Source of the DNA: Thermoplasmata archaeon
GTDB lineage: Archaea > Thermoplasmatota > Thermoplasmata > Thermoplasmatales > Thermoplasmataceae
NCBI GenBank assembly: GCA_021792045.1
Contig: JAJYVJ010000070.1
Coordinates: 1 to 8,395, forward strand
Length of the DNA stretch: 8,395 bases
Direction: 5' to 3'
Below, one piece after another: positions 1 through 5,938 of the stretch; position 1 is the first letter of the stretch, and each line of letters begins with the position of its first letter. Made by a program: the position numbers and the translations under genes. A model generated the notes under the pieces. That model was not told where the DNA came from. It did no database searches and was given only the letters and a program-made list of their open reading frames with translations.

Positions 1-287
1 GAAAAAATGATTTGTCTACCACGTTTGTTAATGAATATGAGTTATTAAAGAACGCTAGTAGAAAAATTATGGAAGATGTGATACAAAATCTTCGATTATA
101 TCATTCTAACGATCTGTCTGCGAGGGTTGCGGCGAACGCCTATCAAGAGTTAAAGTCGAGTGGAAAGATGATGAGCGATAATGATCTCCTAATCTTCGGA
201 ATATGCGTAGCCAACAATGAGGTCTTAATAACTCAGGACAAAACTTTTGCCTACCTTAGAAGCAATAACGTTAAGATCATCAAATGA
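1..287 (+). CDS. vapC: VapC-like PIN-domain toxin (5' end outside window)
   Basis: This is the C-terminal part of a PIN-domain protein, the ribonuclease toxin of VapBC-type toxin-antitoxin pairs. The reading frame (codons from base 3) is open to the window edge, so the true start lies upstream. A TTG at base 12 could be read as a start, but the residues before it (K-N-D) and the motif just after it fit the interior of a PIN domain. Visible PIN features are the second acidic position in the segment NEYELLKNA, the third in SDNDLLIFGICVANN, and the fourth in LITQDKTF. The first Asp, normally near the N terminus, is missing because of the cut. The order and spacing of these motifs match short archaeal VapC proteins, in which the acidic residues bind Mg2+ for RNA cleavage. 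The antitoxin gene would be expected upstream, outside the window. A transposase relic begins about 35 bases downstream. The family call is firm; activity cannot be judged. Confidence 0.82.
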   Translation, partial: KNDLSTTFVNEYELLKNASRKIMEDVIQNLRLYHSNDLSARVAANAYQELKSSGKMMSDNDLLIFGICVANNEVLITQDKTFAYLRSNNVKIIK

Positions 288-320
288 TTGCTAAATCCTA
301 AATTAATGTGAAAATTAAAA

Positions 321-655
321 TAGAGACAAAGAGTTTTTGCGAAGATAAGGAACCTGGAATCGGATGCTAGTGAATCTGATAAGAATGATATTGACGGTGA
401 ACTTAGGGTAATATTCCTCTCAGACACAAGCGATTTTGCAATTGAAATTTTCAATAGACTCAAGTACAAATGGTACTCTAATTATCCAAGACATGTGTAC
501 AATATGAAAAAGAATCTTGTATATCTTTTGACATTCTTACAGTATCCTGAAAGAATAAGGAGATAAGAATAGTAAAGGTAATCAGTTCATTGCCGGGTGA
601 AGGTACAGCTATTAAGATAATGTATCTCAGAGTGGCAGGATCGAATGAGAATTAG
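321..655 (+). pseudogene. Degenerate IS256-family transposase, C-terminal remnant
   Basis: Two plus-strand frames together read as the C-terminal part of an IS256/Mutator-type transposase. The first frame (codons from 333, stop TAA at 564-566; it opens after a TAG at 321-323) gives LRVIFLSD, then FNRLKYKWYSNYPRHV, then LLTFLQYPERIRR. This matches the family order of 'IF-Y/F-A-D', 'W...YP.V', and 'LL.FF.FP..IR'. The second frame (563-652) gives VISSLPGEGTAIKIMYLRV, matching the family segment 'V...FPnE.SALKL.YL' that follows the TTN-x-IE-x2-N motif. That motif, which carries a glutamate thought to be catalytic, is absent: about 15-25 residues seem deleted at the frame change near 563. The last frame ends NEN-stop-SHR, where the family usually has Trp, consistent with TGG changed to TAG at 653-655. 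A further frame (KYRDEASRWDN, about 667-700) may be more of the tail. There is no start codon and no N-terminal half, so this is a dead relic. Confidence 0.75.
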
Positions 656-853
656 TCACACCGGTTCATAAATATAGGGATGAGGCAAGTAGATGGGATA
701 ATAATTTACAATCTGCGAGGATCTGCTGAACATGAGACAAGGATGCTCTCATAAAATACAGACTAGGAAACATTTTGCCATTGTCACACAACCGACAGAT
801 AGACGCAAAATATATCCTATATCTAAAATTTCCATGCAAGATAGCATGGGCTA
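656..853. other. Gene-free stretch, probable 3' flank of IS relic
   Basis: Nothing here is supported as a gene. The part up to about 729 may still be frame-broken transposase tail (KYRDEASR in the frame ending at the TGA at 727-729). Bases 771-789, read on the minus strand, start GTGTGACAATGGC and resemble the kind of terminal sequence found at IS ends, but no matching second end is present in the window, so the element boundary is unproven. The right end (832-853) carries short inverted repeats described separately. A 63-codon minus-strand frame fills much of this stretch but has no recognisable protein features. Confidence 0.45.
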
Positions 854-855
854 TC
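832..855 (-). terminator. Overlapping hairpins at 3' end of surface-protein gene
   Basis: Two perfect 6-bp inverted repeats overlap at the end of the minus-strand surface-protein gene. One is CCATGC (832-837) with GCATGG (844-849), loop 6 nt. The other is GATAGC (840-845) with GCTATC (850-855), loop 4 nt, which includes the TGA stop at 854-856 almost entirely. They share bases and cannot form together. Read on the minus strand, the outer hairpin is followed by an A/T-rich stretch (AAATTTTAG), so a role in transcript ending is possible. The stems are short and there is no long T run, so the call is tentative. Confidence 0.3.
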
Positions 856-3800
856 ATGTTTTTCTCTTCCTGTTTGATCTAAACACACTTAAACCGGCAT
901 AAGATAGAACGCCCACAATTACCCCTGAAACCAATCCAATAGCAATCGACTCTGCAGATATTCCAGATGCTGGTTTAACGGAAGCTTTTGTAGAGTTTGT
1001 TATCAGTGCAAAACTGACATTGAACTGAACGCTGCTTCCATGCACCACAACGAAAGGCTGTTTAATCGTAACAGTGTATCCAGAAGGCCCAGAAGCAGCT
1101 ACGCTGTAATTACCTGATACTGCAAGAATGGTTATGGAACTTGTTGAACTGTGGTAAAAAGTCCCGTTGAAGAAGAGAGTCCAGGTGGAACCACTGGTAA
1201 GTCCCGTTTCATTTACGTATATAGCGTAAACCGGGGTGAACTGTATATTTTCGGTAATGTTCTTACCTGAAACCTTAATATAACCGGAAGTCTCGAAAAA
1301 TACAGTTGAATTTATGTAATAATCATAGGTCCCATTTTTCGCTGTAAAGTTTATGACAGAGTTCGTAGAATCAATGACTGAACCGTTGAATTGTACTGAC
1401 CAGAATGAGTTGGCTGGTTTTCCCAAGGAATTAAAAGAAACTGTATATGACCGTAGAAGGAAATTACTTTCATTTTGGAATATGACGGATAGAGTTAAGC
1501 TGTCGTTGGTGACAGATATATGCGATGTTTGAAGCGAGACCGAATATCCAGAAGGTCCTGAAGCAGAAATTGAATAGTTCCCAGAAACTAATTTGATGAT
1601 AAGAGAAGAAGACGTAGAATTAAATGTATAAGAGTCGTAATAAATAAACCAGTCTGTTCCAGTTGGGAGTCCTTTTTCAACGAATGTCACATTATAATAT
1701 GCGGGGAATTCTATATTTACAACAGAATTACCGCTAACGCTGATCGATCCGGTAAATGAAAATCCTACCTCTGAAGAGATGGAATAAACATAACTGCCAT
1801 TTGAAACGCTGAAATTCATAAAGCTGGAATTAGTCGACAATGTAGATCCGTCTATTGATATGGTCCAGTATGACCCGACTGGTTTGCCTGATTCTGTAAA
1901 GGATATGTTGGATAGATAAGGTTTAAATTGCACGTAGATCGTGAGATTTTGCCCGGTCAGCTTTATGGATCCTGAGGATGCTGAAGACACGTAGCCATAT
2001 ATTGATGGAACAGAATAGTTGACGATGGTATCAAGGGCAGCAGTTTGCGGGAACGTCAAAATCTGAGAAGAAGAAAACCCTGAAGTGGATCCAAACTTTA
2101 CCATCCAGGTTGTGCCAGCGGGCAGTCCATTTTCACTGAAAGTAATGGAATATGAAGACCAGGCCTTGGTCAATGGCAAATAGTCATAATATGATCCGGA
2201 AACATCGTAAGGGACCGTGCCAATACCGTTCAAGCCACCAGAAGTGTAGTTACTCCAGTAATTACCCCCAACGGGTAGTGAAAGATTCCAGATTATTGAA
2301 GTAGAAGATACTATGGTGGCATTGTTTGTATTACCATTTATGAAATTGTTGTGATAGAATATAATGTCTCTGGAATCCAATATATTAACTGCCAAATTTT
2401 TGCTGCCAGAGATTGTATTGGATTGGATTTGCCCAAAAAGAGCACATTTAATATAGATTGATGTGGAAGAATTAATAATCGAGTTTCCTTCGACAGTAAA
2501 ATTATAACTGTTTTTTCCAACTTCTAAACTATTAATGCCGCCGTAAATATAATTATCATTAACCGTTGAGTTGCAGAAATATTTTAGATGGATTCCATCT
2601 GAGCCGTTTAAAATTGAATTTTCAGTAACTTTATCATTTTGTGCAAAAATAAGTGAGATGCCATTCTGGGAACTACCTGAAGGGAACAAGATATTGTTTT
2701 CCGATATTTTAACAAATGAAGATTCGCTAATGCATATTGCCGACTCGGCATGCTGGAATTTTGATTGCATTCCAACATTATTCACAGAGTTCTGGTTAAC
2801 ATCCCCCAATACAGCCCCATAAAGACAAATGCCATGATAACCTTCATTTTTGATCATGTTTCCTGTTATTTCAACAGATGTTAATCCGCAGTTAAAAGAA
2901 ATAACATTTATGCCTGAAGCATCGGTGACAGGTGAATTACAACCGGTTGTATTCAAAACAGTATTATTGCTGACGGTTATGCTTTTGCCTTTGACGGAAC
3001 AGACATACACTGGAAGGCTAATGTTGACGAAAGTGTTTCCAACAATGTTAAGGTCCTGAGTTGTTATATCTTCTAAATAGAGACCAGCACCGGAGCATGA
3101 ATCGTTACCCGCAAAGAATTTATTGTATGTGATTGAGGCGAACTTGAAGGTTGATGATGAAGACTGCACTCTGACTCCAACCCCAGATTGCAAAGAAAAA
3201 AGGTTTTTGGATATCAAAACGTTTTGTGTGTTTGAAACTGGGCAAAAATCAAGTCCGCATGGACCTGAAAAAATCGATGATAAAACATGCATACCACTAT
3301 TTGCCCCCTTAATTTCTATACCATGAAACAGATTTTTAAATGTACTTTTATTTATGAATAAGCATTTATTATTGCCAGTATAGATCAAATTTGAGCAGTT
3401 GAATTCATCTTTAGAAAGGTAAATTCCATTTGAGTTAGCGACAGACACATGCCCTGGGGTGAATAATGAGCCGGCAAATCCTGAATTAGAAAAAGAGAGG
3501 GACTGCGCTTTATTGATGCAAATAACAGTTTGATTAAAATCTACATTAGAAATGAGAACATTGCTAGAATCGATTAGGTTCAAACTAATACTGCATGGGG
3601 TATTAACAAGGCTTGATTTATAAATTGAAACGTTATGATCACCGGTCACATTGATAGGTTGGCCATTTTCGATTATTGTGTTTTCCGAAAAGTTCAGGTT
3701 TTCAGACGAACATAAATATAGTGGGAATGTCGTCGTGTTAATATAATTATTAGTAACATTTAAATAATTATTATTCAAAACAAAGATTCCACGTAAATTT

Positions 3801-4582
3801 GAACCTTTTAAATAATTGCCTTTTACCAAGGTATTTGTGGAACAGAATACGTAAATACCAGAATTACCCTCAGTGCCGGTTGCAGTAGAGATAATTCTGT
3901 TGTTAATTACTTTAGAATTATTGCTTTCTATGTCTATTGCTCTTGTAGCATAAACTGTACCGGAGATACAAATGCTGTTGTTAATCACAGAAACATTTGT
4001 ATTTTGTTGATCTGTGTTGATAAAACCTGCGCCATCGAAATAAGAATCTGGAAAGGAAGAATTTTCAACCAAAAGGTTACTTGACTCCTTCGGGCATATG
4101 CCGAATCCAACATTTGTTAAAGTTATCCAGTTTATAATGACATTGTGTGATGATAATATGTGTACCCCAAGCGCGCTGGTATTCGTATGGAAGGACTCAA
4201 TTGTATCATTACTTACGCAAAGTACATCTATATCGTAATTTCCAGAACGAGTGCCCCCGACAGTATAGTTATTGCCATTGAAAATAGAGTTACTTTTATG
4301 TATAGTTAGGGTTTGATTTATTGATTCTACTAAACAGTAGGTATTGCCAGAAAGCCTGACAACTCCTGATGCGTTGATATTATTTTCTGCATAAAAAGTC
4401 CCGTCAAAAAGTGAGCCGTTCGCGTTAATAGTAACAGAGCCAGCAAACGAGCCTGATGACCCAAGAGGGGAATAATAGAAATTTGTGCTTACAGGCAAGC
4501 TGTTCGAATATACAAGAGATGAATACGTTAATGTTGATAGCAGAAATAAAGAAATCACCAATACTGAGCTACCTTTCTTCAT
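854..4582 (-). CDS. Giant NosD-like beta-helix surface protein with C-terminal repeats and membrane anchor
   Basis: A 1242-residue exported protein. Residues 1-26 form a signal peptide (MKKGSS, then a hydrophobic run to about 24, cleavage perhaps after VYS). Residues about 60-770 are coils of the type 'GI.v..s.n..i..N.i', the pattern of a right-handed parallel beta-helix of the NosD/pectate-lyase class. The helix closes with GNYWSNYTSGG (773-783) and a YDYLPL segment (798-803), which are typical of NosD-like archaeal proteins. Five repeats follow, centred on Trp826, 906, 978, 1061 and 1134, of the form (T/S)F-x-E-x-G-(L/K)-P-x-G-x-x-W, as in exported Thermoplasmatales proteins. Residues about 1207-1234 are a membrane segment followed by the basic tail RSNRKRKT, so the bulk lies outside the cell. 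It is rich in N-glycosylation sequons. Twenty Cys residues occur, all between 83 and 713. The gene stands alone. Function is unknown: a surface-layer, adhesion or glycan-binding role is inference, and a NosD-type copper role is not supported by context. Confidence 0.9.
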   Translation of the reverse strand: MKKGSSVLVISLFLLSTLTYSSLVYSNSLPVSTNFYYSPLGSSGSFAGSVTINANGSLFDGTFYAENNINASGVVRLSGNTYCLVESINQTLTIHKSNSIFNGNNYTVGGTRSGNYDIDVLCVSNDTIESFHTNTSALGVHILSSHNVIINWITLTNVGFGICPKESSNLLVENSSFPDSYFDGAGFINTDQQNTNVSVINNSICISGTVYATRAIDIESNNSKVINNRIISTATGTEGNSGIYVFCSTNTLVKGNYLKGSNLRGIFVLNNNYLNVTNNYINTTTFPLYLCSSENLNFSENTIIENGQPINVTGDHNVSIYKSSLVNTPCSISLNLIDSSNVLISNVDFNQTVICINKAQSLSFSNSGFAGSLFTPGHVSVANSNGIYLSKDEFNCSNLIYTGNNKCLFINKSTFKNLFHGIEIKGANSGMHVLSSIFSGPCGLDFCPVSNTQNVLISKNLFSLQSGVGVRVQSSSSTFKFASITYNKFFAGNDSCSGAGLYLEDITTQDLNIVGNTFVNISLPVYVCSVKGKSITVSNNTVLNTTGCNSPVTDASGINVISFNCGLTSVEITGNMIKNEGYHGICLYGAVLGDVNQNSVNNVGMQSKFQHAESAICISESSFVKISENNILFPSGSSQNGISLIFAQNDKVTENSILNGSDGIHLKYFCNSTVNDNYIYGGINSLEVGKNSYNFTVEGNSIINSSTSIYIKCALFGQIQSNTISGSKNLAVNILDSRDIIFYHNNFINGNTNNATIVSSTSIIWNLSLPVGGNYWSNYTSGGLNGIGTVPYDVSGSYYDYLPLTKAWSSYSITFSENGLPAGTTWMVKFGSTSGFSSSQILTFPQTAALDTIVNYSVPSIYGYVSSASSGSIKLTGQNLTIYVQFKPYLSNISFTESGKPVGSYWTISIDGSTLSTNSSFMNFSVSNGSYVYSISSEVGFSFTGSISVSGNSVVNIEFPAYYNVTFVEKGLPTGTDWFIYYDSYTFNSTSSSLIIKLVSGNYSISASGPSGYSVSLQTSHISVTNDSLTLSVIFQNESNFLLRSYTVSFNSLGKPANSFWSVQFNGSVIDSTNSVINFTAKNGTYDYYINSTVFFETSGYIKVSGKNITENIQFTPVYAIYVNETGLTSGSTWTLFFNGTFYHSSTSSITILAVSGNYSVAASGPSGYTVTIKQPFVVVHGSSVQFNVSFALITNSTKASVKPASGISAESIAIGLVSGVIVGVLSYAGLSVFRSNRKRKT
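1007..1915 (-). repeat. A-B-A-B repeat block in the surface protein C-terminal region
   Basis: This stretch encodes residues about 890-1192, repeats 2 to 5 of the Trp-centred module. Repeats 2 and 4 resemble each other (ESGKPVGSYW and SLGKPANSFW, then ISVSGN and IKVSGK). Repeats 3 and 5 resemble each other (GNYSISASGPSGYSV and GNYSVAASGPSGYTV). The distances between equivalent Trp residues are 155 (906 to 1061) and 156 (978 to 1134) codons. At DNA level, 22-base segments at 1077-1098 and 1545-1566 are identical at 20 positions and lie exactly 468 bases (156 codons) apart. This fits duplication of a two-repeat unit. Confidence 0.75.
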
Positions 4583-4603
4583 TGAAGTTAAATATACTAG
4601 ATT

Positions 4604-4624
4604 CTAATTAATATTTGCTTTTCT
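4604..4624 (-). promoter_or_regulatory. Putative BRE/TATA promoter of the surface-protein gene
   Basis: Reading the minus strand toward the ATG at 4582, the sequence GAAAAGCAAATATTAATTAG contains a purine-rich BRE-like part and a TATA-like core centred about 25-32 bases before the start codon. No Shine-Dalgarno-like sequence lies between it and the ATG (the last bases before it are AACTTCA). This fits a leaderless or nearly leaderless transcript, as is common in Thermoplasmatales. The box is not a strong consensus, so confidence is moderate to low. Confidence 0.4.
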
Positions 4625-4719
4625 CTATTAAATGAGTGGATAAACAACGGCCTAGCATTTTGGCCAGTCTCCCACGTGTCTGACCTGTGGCTGAAATATC
4701 TTATCCTGCGTTTGTTTGG

Positions 4720-4730
4720 CCTTTAAATAC
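4720..4730 (+). promoter_or_regulatory. Putative TATA box for the HPP operon
   Basis: The sequence CCTTTAAATAC is a good archaeal TATA-box match. A transcript would start near 4750, giving a leader of about 125 bases before the ATG at 4876. A second, weaker candidate is CAATATATCC at 4794-4803, which would give a leader of about 50 bases. Nothing TATA-like lies 22-30 bases before the ATG itself, so a leaderless start of the HPP gene is unlikely. Confidence 0.4.
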
Positions 4731-4875
4731 AAGTCATCAGGAATTTGTCAGAGGAAGTGTAATCGTAAAGGTTGTTTTCGAGTAATGGTTCAGCAATATA
4801 TCCCGTTTCATCTATGCAAGAACGCTGCGGACATGGAAAATCATGCGCCAAACTGGATAGGATCATTGCATTTTA

Positions 4876-5523
4876 ATGTCAAAAGAACATATTGCATCAC
4901 CAGCCTTCGTCGAGTCGAGAAGTACAGATGATCCTTACAGTTTAATATCAGATTTAAAATATGGACCCATTTTGAATGAAAGGGTTCCCGAAGAGGCTTC
5001 TTCTAAGATAGAGTTCTTAAAATCAGCGGTTATTCCCTCGATATTACTCGGGATTACACTTTCAATTTTTTCGGAACTTTTTTTCGCTTTAAGAGATTAT
5101 TTGATAATATTGGCGGATGCAAAATACCTTATATTTGCATCCTTTGGTTCAACTGCGTTTATCATGTACCTGATGCCAAAATCACCCTCGGCGAAGATAT
5201 TGAAGTTTGCCAAAAGCTACGTAGCTGCTTCCCTGATAGGATATGCGGGCTTGTATATAGCAGGATATTTGGGGATTTTTGCTGCAATCGCAATTGTCGA
5301 AACGTTTATAGCAATCACTATGGTCGCGCTCAAAGCCGAACACCCGCCAGCCGCTGCAATAGGTCTGGTGTTTACCATAAACAGGGTTGGAGCGGCGGGT
5401 ATTCTGTTAATTATAATCGGTATTCTTACAATCAGCGGCCTGACGATGGTTCTAAAAAAAACAGTTCATGTTGCCGAACATGAGGAGTCTGAAATACGGT
5501 CAAGGAAGAAGTCCAAGCTTTAA
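4876..5523 (+). CDS. HPP-family integral membrane protein
   Basis: A 215-residue membrane protein of the HPP family. Family marks are FASFGSTAFIMYLMPKSPSA (residues 88-107), matching the family segment 'asfGa-x-a-F-L-x-f-x-x-p-x-s-P-x-A', and the name-giving His-Pro-Pro at 156-158 in AEHPPAAAIGL. About four or five hydrophobic segments lie near 52-72, 76-99, 112-134, 134-152 and 170-194, after a polar N-terminal arm of about 48 residues that looks cytoplasmic. The tail from about 195 is charged (EHEESEIRSRKKSKL). The ATG is the first usual start after an in-frame TAG at 4858-4860. HPP proteins of cyanobacteria and plant plastids have been linked to nitrite transport; the substrate here is unknown. 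The gene abuts a small unknown gene with no spacing, suggesting translational coupling. Confidence 0.82.
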   Translation: MSKEHIASPAFVESRSTDDPYSLISDLKYGPILNERVPEEASSKIEFLKSAVIPSILLGITLSIFSELFFALRDYLIILADAKYLIFASFGSTAFIMYLMPKSPSAKILKFAKSYVAASLIGYAGLYIAGYLGIFAAIAIVETFIAITMVALKAEHPPAAAIGLVFTINRVGAAGILLIIIGILTISGLTMVLKKTVHVAEHEESEIRSRKKSKL

Positions 5524-5898
5524 ATGCTTTTAAACATTAACAGTGCAATGATGTCATTAACCGTATCCACAAAACTAAACGGACAGGAAATTGCAGGTGT
5601 TTTCCAGGATGCCGTCGGTTCAGTGAATTTTTCAAAAGTCTATTCAAATGGGCAGTCAGAATTGTTTATTGCCACAGGATCAAAGTTTTTCTTCAGATCC
5701 AACGACACGATCGGGTTTTTCCTTTCTGCATTTTATGATGGAAGAGAGACAAAGGTTGATTTTGGCAGGGTTGGCGGTGGTTCTGGTCTACTCAATATAA
5801 GATGGGGCGCGGGGAACAAGGTGGAAGAGAATATAAAAGCGGGTATCCAGAAGCTTGCAGAAAATGCTGGAGCACTTGTAAACGATGGGACCTCGTAA
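5524..5898 (+). CDS. Small unrecognised protein, coupled to HPP gene
   Basis: I do not recognise this protein with certainty. It is 124 residues from the first ATG, which follows the HPP stop codon directly (TAA-ATG). Two more Met codons at residues 9 and 10 (5548 and 5551) could be the true start, since the family-like part seems to begin MSLTVSTKLNG. It is soluble, with no signal peptide or membrane segment. The composition suggests a small alpha/beta fold: a helix around GQEIAGVFQDAVG, a series of strands, a Gly-rich turn GRVGGGSGLLNIRWGAG (residues 80-96), and a C-terminal helix (about 99-115). The Gly-rich 'GGG-x-G' followed by a hydrophobic strand and 'WGA' recalls small domain-of-unknown-function families (DUF6054-like), but that is only an impression. 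Its junction with the HPP gene suggests a cytoplasmic partner or regulator of that membrane protein. No metal-binding or catalytic motif is obvious. Confidence 0.7.
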   Translation: MLLNINSAMMSLTVSTKLNGQEIAGVFQDAVGSVNFSKVYSNGQSELFIATGSKFFFRSNDTIGFFLSAFYDGRETKVDFGRVGGGSGLLNIRWGAGNKVEENIKAGIQKLAENAGALVNDGTS

Positions 5899-5900
5899 CC

Positions 5901-5938
5901 TAATGAGATCTGTTCATTAATAGAAATTTACCATTTCT
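5901..5938. terminator. Tandem hairpins in convergent gap
   Basis: The 40-base gap between two converging genes is almost filled by two perfect 6-bp inverted repeats: TAATGA (5901-5906) with TCATTA (5914-5919), and AGAAAT (5922-5927) with ATTTCT (5933-5938). The second ends right at the stop codon of the minus-strand transporter gene. Their position suggests a two-way transcription end. The stems are AT-rich and weak and would be marginal at high growth temperature, and there is no clear T run, so this is a suggestion only. Confidence 0.35.

Larger units (their letters stand above)
4583..4875. other. Divergent intergenic region with long leader before HPP gene
   Basis: This 293-base gap lies between the divergent surface-protein and HPP genes. 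It holds the minus-strand promoter near 4604-4624 and a plus-strand TATA-like box at 4720-4730, plus a small GGCC(N9)GGCC inverted repeat at 4649-4665. Between the plus-strand box and the HPP start there are about 145 bases, unusually long for a genome in which leaders look short. Small frames exist on both strands (plus 4716-4931; minus 4723-4866), but neither shows recognisable protein features, and each is short enough to be chance. I saw no tRNA-like or classical riboswitch-like structure by eye. Confidence 0.5.

Noticed and set aside
251..469. 72-codon minus-strand frame
   Set aside because: It lies opposite the PIN gene end and the transposase relic, whose plus-strand reading is convincing, so it is a shadow.
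666..857. 63-codon minus-strand frame starting in an ATGA overlap with the surface-protein stop
   Set aside because: It has no recognisable features and overlies the probable flank and tail of the transposase relic. The overlap is recorded as a finding, but the frame is not called a gene.
2338..3326. Several frames of 60-83 codons on both strands within the beta-helix gene
   Set aside because: They are shadows of a long, convincing coding frame with regular beta-helix coils.
854..4582. Copper-loading role as in NosD of the nitrous oxide reductase cluster
   Set aside because: Only the beta-helix fold and closing motif are shared. No nos genes are nearby, and the stalk and anchor are unlike denitrification NosD.
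4723..4866. 47-codon minus-strand frame in the intergenic region
   Set aside because: It overlaps the plus-strand promoter candidate and has no recognisable motif. Its length is within chance.
4716..4931. 71-codon plus-strand frame with TTG start and five Cys residues
   Set aside because: It begins within the likely TATA box, overlaps the HPP start in another frame, and has no regular zinc-binding Cys spacing or family resemblance.
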